Origin: an uncultured Collinsella sp.
GTDB taxonomy: Bacteria; Actinomycetota; Coriobacteriia; Coriobacteriales; Coriobacteriaceae
Assembly: GCA_937995345.1 (NCBI GenBank)
Contig: CALKKS010000016.1
Span: 1 to 44,859 of the forward strand
Length of the DNA: 44,859 nucleotides
Direction of reading: 5' to 3'
The notes beneath the pieces are model-generated. The model saw nothing but the letters and a program-made list of their open reading frames with translations. It was not told the DNA's origin and searched no databases. Below, one piece after another: positions 7,596 through 13,422 of the stretch. A program made the position numbers and the translations under genes. Every line of letters starts with the position of its first letter. The first letter of the stretch is position 1.

Positions 7596-8996
7596 CTAGT
7601 CAACCACGTGGGTCGTTGCGACCTGCTTGAGCCAAGCTGCCGACTTCTTAAGGCGGCGCTTGTAGCCGTCCATGAGGTCGACCTCGACAAAGCCGTAACG
7701 GTTCTTAAAGGCATTCGCCCAAGACCAGTTATCGATGACGGCCCAATAATGGTATCCGCGGCATTTGGCGCCCTCGGCGATTGCCTTGGCGACCCACTCC
7801 AGGTGTTGACGCACAAAGTCAACGCGGTAGTCGTCCTGAATGGTCCCCTCGGCGTCACGGTTCTTGTATTCGTCCATGATGCCGATACCGTTCTCGGAAA
7901 CGAACCACTCAAGATCGGGGTAGTTCTTAGCGCAGTCCATGCCAAAGTCGTAGAGGCCTTGCGGGTAGATCTCCCAGCCGCGGCTCTCGTTCATAACGGC
8001 ATCGGGCCATACGTACTCGTCGGCAAAGTGCGGCAGGCCGTACTGGTCGATCTTGCTCGCCGGCGCCTGGACGCGCGTGGGGTGGTAGTAGTTGCAACCA
8101 AGCCAGTCGACAACGCCCTGCTTGAGAATCTCTTGGTCGCCGGCACGGAACGGGAGCTTAACGCCGCCCTCGGCCAGGCTGTCGAGCACGTCGGCGGGAA
8201 GCTCACCCTTGGTAATAAGGTCGAGCCACCAGCGATTGTTGATACCGCTGGTCATACGCACAGCCTCGAGGTCTGCCTCGCTGGGGTTCTCCTTGGTGTA
8301 GACCGGGGTAAAGCAGTTGATCATGCCGATCTTGGCATCGGCGCGAATAGCGCCCTCGTCATAGGCGCGACGGTAATTGGCCACGGCCAGCGCGTGCGCC
8401 AGCGAGATGTGATACTGAACGGTGCGAGCGCGGCTATAGTCGTGGAGCTGCGGGAACCACACGCCCTCCTGATAGCGCTGCTCGGGCTCGACGATGGGCT
8501 CGTTAAAGGTGAACCAATACTTGATTTCCTGGCCAAACTCGCGGAAGGCAACGTCGGCGTAATGAGCGTAAGCCTCGACGACCTCACGGCTCTCCCAACC
8601 GCCGCGGTCAAAGAGGTAGGTGGGCATGTCAAAGTGGTAGAGGTTGACGAATGGCTCCAGGCCGGCCTCGCGAGAGGCGCGGAACAGCTCGTGATACCAC
8701 GCGGCGCCCTCCTCATTAAGGTTGCCGTCGGCATCGAGCAGACGACTCCACTGGATGGAGGTGCGATAGGTATCCAGGCCCAAGTCCTTCATAATGCGAA
8801 GGTCCTCTTGGTACTTAGCCATAAAGTCATTGCCGGCATAAGAGCCAACGCGGTTGTAGAACGAACTCAGATCCTGGATGGACCAGGTGTCCCACAGGTT
8901 CTCGAGCTTGCCGCCCTGGTTCCACTGACCCTCAGTCTGCGGGCCGGACATAGCGGCGCCAAAGAAGAAGTCACGGGGCAGCTGATACTGTGCCAT
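7596..8996 (-). CDS. 6-phospho-beta-glucosidase (glycoside hydrolase family 1)
   Basis: GH1 enzyme of 466 residues, predicted to hydrolyse phosphorylated beta-glucosides delivered by the PTS in the same operon. The acid/base Glu is in YWFTFNEPI and the nucleophile Glu in WFVSENGIG. The N-terminus FFFGAAMSGPQTEG is the usual GH1 entry strand. The ATG at 8996 is chosen because homology starts there and GAGGA lies upstream. A longer reading to 9119 would run through the palindrome at 9026-9123 and is unlikely. It is first gene of the operon, divergent from the GntR regulator. The 120 bp before the IIC gene contain a small GC hairpin near 7557-7573 and nothing else recognised. Confidence 0.92.
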   Translation of the reverse strand: MAQYQLPRDFFFGAAMSGPQTEGQWNQGGKLENLWDTWSIQDLSSFYNRVGSYAGNDFMAKYQEDLRIMKDLGLDTYRTSIQWSRLLDADGNLNEEGAAWYHELFRASREAGLEPFVNLYHFDMPTYLFDRGGWESREVVEAYAHYADVAFREFGQEIKYWFTFNEPIVEPEQRYQEGVWFPQLHDYSRARTVQYHISLAHALAVANYRRAYDEGAIRADAKIGMINCFTPVYTKENPSEADLEAVRMTSGINNRWWLDLITKGELPADVLDSLAEGGVKLPFRAGDQEILKQGVVDWLGCNYYHPTRVQAPASKIDQYGLPHFADEYVWPDAVMNESRGWEIYPQGLYDFGMDCAKNYPDLEWFVSENGIGIMDEYKNRDAEGTIQDDYRVDFVRQHLEWVAKAIAEGAKCRGYHYWAVIDNWSWANAFKNRYGFVEVDLMDGYKRRLKKSAAWLKQVATTHVVD

Positions 8997-9025
8997 CAAG
9001 TCCTCACTTTCGTGTTCTAGAGCTT

Positions 9026-9123
9026 CCGTTTGGAGACGGATTTGCTTTGGCAGGTTATCCGGCGCGGGCGCGCACCGGTTATCCAGATATCCAGCCCGCC
9101 AAAACAAATCCGTCCCCAAACGG
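9026..9123. repeat. Long palindrome in the beta-glucoside operon leader
   Basis: Arms of 26 bp (9026-9051 and 9098-9123) pair at 24 positions around a 46-bp centre. The centre contains two direct copies of GGTTATCC separated by a GC-rich stretch. If transcription starts from the promoter at 9163-9190, the whole palindrome lies in the 5' leader of bglA and would fold as a long hairpin. No T-run follows. Confidence 0.75.
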
Positions 9124-9162
9124 TCGGCCCTGCCGGCGGCGGGGCTCCGTTCGTTGCCTACA

Positions 9163-9190
9163 ACTATAGCGCTCTAATTTATTAAGTAAA
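9163..9190 (-). promoter_or_regulatory. Candidate sigma-70 promoter of the beta-glucoside operon
   Basis: On the minus strand TTTACT and TATAGT are separated by 16 bp in an AT-rich stretch. It lies about 165 bp upstream of the bglA start. Confidence 0.5.
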
Positions 9191-9271
9191 GCGTCTTTTT
9201 CTTTTTTCTTTCTCGGACTTCTTATATAAAAGTAATATGGGTGCCTTGTTGGGGGTTATACTTACTTATGT

Positions 9272-9285
9272 ATTCTTATATGAAT
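9272..9285. promoter_or_regulatory. Possible GntR operator
   Basis: ATTCTTATATGAAT is a near-perfect palindrome just upstream of the GntR start, in the divergent intergenic region. GntR/UTRA regulators commonly bind such sites next to their own gene. Assignment rests on position and symmetry only. Confidence 0.3.
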
Positions 9286-9310
9286 TTATATATGTCAGAA
9301 AGGAGGTTCC

Positions 9311-10030
9311 ATGATTCCCAAATACGAGGCGATAGCTGCAGATATCCGTCGAAGCATCGAGGATGGCGCTCTTAAACCGGGCGACAAGCTACCCACCGTC
9401 GTTGAGTTCTGCGAGCTCTATAGCGTTTCCAAAATCACTGTCAAGCGAGCTATCGAGCAGATCACCGAGGAGGGTCTTGTTACCAGCCGTCGCGGGTCGG
9501 GCACCTACGTTAAGGACACGGCAGGTCTTCCCAACCAGGCGTTTTTCCAGGGCAAAAACGACCGCGCCCAGGGTTTTTCGTATGAGCACCGCGGGGAGAA
9601 GGTAACCTCGGTGGTCTACGATTTCTCGATTGTCAATCCACCAGCGGACGTCGCAACTCAGCTGGGAATTGCCGATGACGACTTTGCCTATCACATCGTG
9701 CGCGTGCGCCAGGTCGACGAGAAGCCCATCGTCATCGAGTACACCTACATGCCTCTCGAGCTGATACCGGGCCTTAAAAAGAAGGACTTGTACGGATCGG
9801 TCTATAGCTTTATCCGCGAGCAATGCGGGCTGAAGATTTCGAGCTTCCACCGCACCATCCGTGCCGTGGCGGCAACCGAGGAAGAGGCCGAGCGCCTGGA
9901 CACCAAGCCCGGCGCTCCCCTGCTCGAACTCAACCAGATTGGCTTTTTGGATAGCGGCAACGCCTTTGAGTACTCGATTTCGCGCAACGTCGGCGACCGC
10001 TTTGAGCTGCACAACGTAACGCTGGCATAG
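9311..10030 (+). CDS. GntR-family transcriptional regulator (HutC/UTRA type)
   Basis: Regulator of 239 residues. The N-terminal winged helix-turn-helix is at about 5-70 (IPKYEAIAADIRRSI, LPTVVEFCELYSVSKITVK, GLVTSRRGSGTYV). A C-terminal UTRA effector domain follows at about 90-235 (YEHRGEKV, ADDDFAYHIVRVRQVD, PIVIEYTYMPLELIPGL, LELNQIGF). UTRA domains usually sense phosphorylated sugars. Divergent placement from the beta-glucoside operon makes it the likely local repressor, induced by a phospho-beta-glucoside. A strong AAAGGAGG precedes the ATG. The intergenic region is markedly AT-rich compared with flanking genes. Confidence 0.9.
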   Translation: MIPKYEAIAADIRRSIEDGALKPGDKLPTVVEFCELYSVSKITVKRAIEQITEEGLVTSRRGSGTYVKDTAGLPNQAFFQGKNDRAQGFSYEHRGEKVTSVVYDFSIVNPPADVATQLGIADDDFAYHIVRVRQVDEKPIVIEYTYMPLELIPGLKKKDLYGSVYSFIREQCGLKISSFHRTIRAVAATEEEAERLDTKPGAPLLELNQIGFLDSGNAFEYSISRNVGDRFELHNVTLA

Positions 10031-10105
10031 GTTTTTGTAGTCAGGCGGGCGCTCGTTATGACTCGATTAGAGTGGGCGGCCGCGCAACACCATGGGGGTA
10101 TGAAC

Positions 10106-11038
10106 ATGTCCGATTTGATTAAACTGACGCCGATTTTCCACGAGAAGATCTGGGGCGGCCGTCAGCTCGAAACCGTATTTGGCTACGACATTCCCGAGGG
10201 TCCCATCGGTGAGTGTTGGGCTATCTCGGCCCACCCCAACGGCGACTGCCAGATTGCGGAGGGCCCGTATACCGGCCACACGCTGTCATGGCTGTGGGCC
10301 GAGCACCGCGAGCTCTTTGGCAACTGCGAGGGCAAGGAGTTCCCGCTGCTCATTAAGATCCTGGACGCCAAGGACGACCTTTCGATCCAGATTCATCCCA
10401 ACGACGAGTATGCTGCCGAGCACGAGAACGGCAGCCTGGGCAAGACCGAGTGCTGGTATGTACTGGACTGCGAGCCCGGTGCCACGATCATCGTCGGCCA
10501 GCGCGCACACGACCGCGCCGAGGCCGCGCAGATGATCGAGGACGGCCGTTGGGACGAGATGCTCAACGTCCTGCCCATCCACAAAGGTGACTTTTTCCAG
10601 ATCGACTCCGGCACCGTGCACGCCATCAAGACCGGCACGCTGATTTTGGAGACGCAGCAGTCGAGCGACGTGACGTATCGCCTGTACGACTACGACCGCC
10701 CCGGTACCGACGGCAAGCTGCGCCCGCTGCATATTGAGCAGAGCCTCGATTGCATCGATTTTGACGTTCAGGCTCCAACCGACGGCACGGTGACCGCGCC
10801 CGAGGTCGATGGCGTGACCGAGCTCGAGTCCAACCCCTGCTACACCGTCGATCGCGTGCGCGTCGACGGAAGCAAGACCCTCGACCAGCGCTGGCCCTTC
10901 ATGTGCCTGTCGGTCATCGACGGCGAAGGCACCGTCTGCGGCGACCCCGTCCACAAAGGCAGCCACCTGCTGGCGCCGTCCACCGTGGACAAGATTGAAC
11001 TCGAAGGCACCATGGAGCTGATCATCAGCCACATGTAA
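10106..11038 (+). CDS. manA: Mannose-6-phosphate isomerase, class I
   Basis: Cupin-type phosphomannose isomerase interconverting mannose 6-phosphate and fructose 6-phosphate, about 310 residues. Zinc-site and active-site segments are visible: IQIHPNDEYA, GKTECWYVLD, and FFQIDSGTVHAIKTGTLILE followed by QQSSDVTYRLYDYDR. The N-terminal KLTPIFHEKIWGG is typical of the Bacillus-type enzymes. The ATG at 10106 has GGGGG seven bases upstream. An ATG at 10100 is too close to that site. It follows the GntR gene by 75 bp on the same strand and may be cotranscribed. A long palindrome begins just past its stop codon. Confidence 0.93.
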   Translation: MSDLIKLTPIFHEKIWGGRQLETVFGYDIPEGPIGECWAISAHPNGDCQIAEGPYTGHTLSWLWAEHRELFGNCEGKEFPLLIKILDAKDDLSIQIHPNDEYAAEHENGSLGKTECWYVLDCEPGATIIVGQRAHDRAEAAQMIEDGRWDEMLNVLPIHKGDFFQIDSGTVHAIKTGTLILETQQSSDVTYRLYDYDRPGTDGKLRPLHIEQSLDCIDFDVQAPTDGTVTAPEVDGVTELESNPCYTVDRVRVDGSKTLDQRWPFMCLSVIDGEGTVCGDPVHKGSHLLAPSTVDKIELEGTMELIISHM

Positions 11039-11055
11039 TCGACCGGTCCCCAAGC

Positions 11056-11186
11056 GCTTGCCGGGGTGGGGCGCGGGGTTTGATCGCCTGCTCGGGCAGT
11101 CCTGCTCGCACGGAGAGCACATTAAGTGCTCTCCGGCTCGTGCGGAACTCGCGATCGACCAAACCCCGCGCCCCACCCCGGCAAGC
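11056..11186. repeat. Palindromic element with conserved core, copy 1
   Basis: Perfect 27-bp inverted arms (11056-11082 and 11160-11186) enclose a 77-bp core. The core contains the inner hairpin GGAGAGCAC-ATTAA-GTGCTCTCC at 11112-11134, flanked by CCTGCTCGGGCAGTCCTGC and GTGCGGAACTCGCGA. Nearly the same core recurs in opposite orientation at 13312-13389, but that copy's arms are of unrelated sequence. It lies 17 bp past manA. There is no T-run and no coding capacity. Confidence 0.85.
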
Positions 11187-11210
11187 CTCTGGCTAGCAAC
11201 AACAATCAAA

Positions 11211-11258
11211 ACGCAACAAGGGGCTCCCCCGTTCTTCGACGAGGGAGCCCCTTGCCAT
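11211..11258 (-). terminator. Terminator hairpin and left 48-bp direct repeat of the AbiE-like module
   Basis: Begins ACGCAACAAGGGGC and ends GAGCCCCTTGCCAT. GGGGCTCCC/GGGAGCCCC form the stem, followed by TTGTTGCGTTTT on the minus strand, so it can end the nucleotidyltransferase transcript. It matches 13159-13206 in the same orientation at 42 of 48 positions. Confidence 0.8.
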
Positions 11259-11277
11259 ACATGGCGAATCAAGGTGC

Positions 11278-12045
11278 CTACAAATAGACCCTTTCGAGAA
11301 ACGATAACGTGTCCTGAAGGCGCGCCCTTTCCTTACGGTTGGTTTGACGATTTACATATGAAGCAAAGTCCGTAAGGAAATCCTCGGCATCAGCCCTCAT
11401 TTGCTCCGATAGCTTCAAACGGGCTGAGGGTGACAGTAAGCCAGCAAGTCGAGCAACATCTGAACGGTGCTTCCGTCTATCTATATCGTTGCAATGACGC
11501 CCTTCTTCATAGCTCCTGTTGATATCAATGTGCGCACGCATCTTGAGGGGAATGATATGGAGCGCATCGAGTAACGTAATGCCCTCTACGTTCGTTGCGT
11601 TGTCGCGAATAAATTCGTAGTAGCCATCGTCGAGAATAATTGCCGAGAGACTTGATACGGCCCCGTCAAAGGAGAGGGGCGCCACCTCGCTTACTTCATC
11701 TTCAAGCACAAAATCAGGATGCCGAGCAAACAGCTCGATTTGACCTGGACAGTCTAGGACCCGCCTTGACCCTTCGGGCAAACAGAACCGATAGTAAGTA
11801 CACTTTCCATCGCCAACCTTTCCGGTCTCGTATCCGACGGCTTTGATAAATGACCACAACGCAGTGGCAAATTCAATGCCTTTTTCGTCAACGATTACGA
11901 CGATATCCAGATCTTCAGTGACCCTAAATGAATCGCCTTCCCTGTCAAATAAGACGCTGCAAGCGCCTCCGCCAATAAGAACGTAGCCGCCCTTGCAATT
12001 GCTCATGGCTTCGGCAAATCGCTCTATTCCCCTTACTTTTGACAT
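11278..12045 (-). CDS. AbiEii-like nucleotidyltransferase, probable toxin
   Basis: A 255-residue protein with a DNA polymerase beta-type nucleotidyltransferase core: GGGACSVLF at about 25-33 and TEDLDIVV at 43-50 (metal-binding D45 and D47). The all-helical C-terminal half resembles DUF1814/AbiEii toxins of type IV toxin-antitoxin and abortive-infection pairs. These transfer nucleotides and arrest growth. The ATG has AGGAGG at ideal spacing and overlaps the end of the upstream regulator gene by 13 bp, so the two are translationally coupled. Base composition is more AT-rich than neighbouring manA and pcrA, suggesting acquisition by transfer. An ordinary nucleotidyltransferase with another substrate is the alternative. 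Confidence 0.75.
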   Translation of the reverse strand: MSKVRGIERFAEAMSNCKGGYVLIGGGACSVLFDREGDSFRVTEDLDIVVIVDEKGIEFATALWSFIKAVGYETGKVGDGKCTYYRFCLPEGSRRVLDCPGQIELFARHPDFVLEDEVSEVAPLSFDGAVSSLSAIILDDGYYEFIRDNATNVEGITLLDALHIIPLKMRAHIDINRSYEEGRHCNDIDRRKHRSDVARLAGLLSPSARLKLSEQMRADAEDFLTDFASYVNRQTNRKERARLQDTLSFLERVYL

Positions 12046-13055
12046 ATCGTCCTCCTGAGCTGCTCAATCGCATCAAACAAGCGATCATCTTTGTAGTCCG
12101 CTTTTGCGCAGGCAACGTATAAGGAATATGGGTCAACACATTGCAAACCCGTTGTGTCAAAACTGATATCGGACGGTTCATCCACGGGATACGACCAGAC
12201 CTCAATTTCAATTGCCGCTGGTTCATACCACTGGGCCTCCAGCCATCCGTCACCCAAATGTTCTTTTAAGGCATCCACCTGATACTTTTCGAGAGCAATG
12301 GTCGAAGCGGAGTCGTCATGAGCGAGATCGGACATATAACTAAGAGCAGATACGCCGGAAAGCAGGGCATCGACGGCACGCAATTCTGCTCTGTCGATCG
12401 CCCTCTTGAGCCGTATATGCTCAACGACGGGCGTACGAAGATAGTCCTCGAATCCATTTAACAGAGCCTCGGTCGACAAATCAGCATCGGACAACATGCG
12501 CTTTTTGCCATCCCGCACGATAAGCCCGGGAGCAATAGCGGCGATTTCCGAAAGATAGCCACTGACGCTTGCCGCACTTTTGCCACATAGACGTGCCAAG
12601 TCGCCGGCGGAGCAGTCAACCCATCGCCCCGCGATGAGATTTAGGACGATTCTTTGAGATTGGGGCGAAAGCGGAGCTGCGGGAGAAGCACCCAGCGCCT
12701 CATCGGAAATAACGGCTCCCATAAACGGCAGAAACGCATTCCGCTCATCTCGGATATACGCGATTCCCTCAGAAGACAGCGCGTGCATAAAGCCTATATC
12801 CATAGCGTCCCAGCAAATTGCCACCGGACGAGCATCGACCTTGCGCACGGCATCAACAATGTTTCGTGCCGAAATAACACTGGGCAGCTCTTTTGGCTCG
12901 GCAACAATAAAGCCACCTTGCTCAGACGTGCCAAGCTGCGCCAAATGAAGCGAAAACCGCTCGAGATACATACGGGGAATCTGCACCTCTACCGGCCTTG
13001 GATCGATAGCGAGCTCTAAGGAGAAGATGCGTTTCGGGGGACAGGATATTAACAC
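12033..13055 (-). CDS. Winged-helix regulator, probable AbiEi-like antitoxin
   Basis: A 340-residue protein preceding and overlapping the nucleotidyltransferase gene. A helix-turn-helix is plausible at about residues 130-170 (RIVLNLIAGRWVDCSAGDLARLCGKSAASVSGYLSEI), while the flanking parts are not recognised. Position, overlap and a palindromic operator on its own promoter fit the AbiEi role of antitoxin and autorepressor. The start is uncertain. The frame opens at a GTG with AGGGA immediately before it and no spacing, while ATGs at 13074 and 13068 lie in another frame. Met at 12971 would remove residues that look like real protein. Family assignment is inferred from context more than from sequence. 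Confidence 0.7.
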   Translation of the reverse strand: MLISCPPKRIFSLELAIDPRPVEVQIPRMYLERFSLHLAQLGTSEQGGFIVAEPKELPSVISARNIVDAVRKVDARPVAICWDAMDIGFMHALSSEGIAYIRDERNAFLPFMGAVISDEALGASPAAPLSPQSQRIVLNLIAGRWVDCSAGDLARLCGKSAASVSGYLSEIAAIAPGLIVRDGKKRMLSDADLSTEALLNGFEDYLRTPVVEHIRLKRAIDRAELRAVDALLSGVSALSYMSDLAHDDSASTIALEKYQVDALKEHLGDGWLEAQWYEPAAIEIEVWSYPVDEPSDISFDTTGLQCVDPYSLYVACAKADYKDDRLFDAIEQLRRTICQK

Positions 13056-13102
13056 TCCCTATCACCATTTTCATTTCACCAACGTTTTAGTTACTATCTA
13101 AA

Positions 13103-13130
13103 ATTATACTGAACAGTATAAAACGTTCAA
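13103..13130 (-). promoter_or_regulatory. Promoter and operator of the AbiE-like pair
   Basis: On the minus strand TTGAAC and TATAAT are separated by 16 bp. The perfect palindrome TATACTG-TT-CAGTATA (13105-13120) covers the spacer and part of the -10 box. A wider inverted repeat AACGTTTTA/TAAAACGTT surrounds it. This is the arrangement expected for repression by the cognate antitoxin. Confidence 0.7.
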
Positions 13131-13158
13131 TCACCAAAACCACAAGGCAACAACCCAC

Positions 13159-13206
13159 ACGCAACAAGGGGCACTCCCGCTCATCAACGGGGGAGCCCCT
13201 TGCCAT
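13159..13206 (-). terminator. Terminator hairpin and right 48-bp direct repeat of the AbiE-like module
   Basis: Same orientation and 42/48 identity with 11211-11258. The stem pairs GGGGCTCCC with GGGAGTGCCCC (imperfect). It lies on the 3' side of pcrA and can serve as its terminator. Confidence 0.75.
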
Positions 13207-13285
13207 GTCTAATTATTCAGCCCACCCGGTTCTCCAGACCAAAAAGCGAACGAGCAGAGTGCCGATCGCAAGCTGCGCTACCTGA

Positions 13286-13415
13286 GGACCTGGGCGGGCG
13301 TATAGGGCAACGTCGGTCGCGAGTTCCGCACGCAAAGGAGAGCACTTAATGTGCTCTCCGTCTTGCGCAGGACTGCCCGAGCAGGCGATGTTGCCCTATA
13401 CGCCCGCCCAGGTCC
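13286..13415. repeat. Palindromic element with conserved core, copy 2 (inverted)
   Basis: Perfect 26-bp arms (13286-13311 and 13390-13415) enclose a 78-bp core that is the reverse complement of the 77-bp core at 11083-11159, with only a handful of differences clustered beside the inner hairpin. The arm sequence (starting GGACCTGGGCGGGCG) is unrelated to that of copy 1 (starting GCTTGCCGGGGTGG). The right arm ends 7 bp before the pcrA stop codon. Confidence 0.85.
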
Positions 13416-13422
13416 GCGGGGA

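Noticed and set aside
11056..11186. Integron attC site
   Set aside because: attC sites have conserved ends and variable centres. This element is the opposite, with conserved core and variable arms, and no integrase is nearby.
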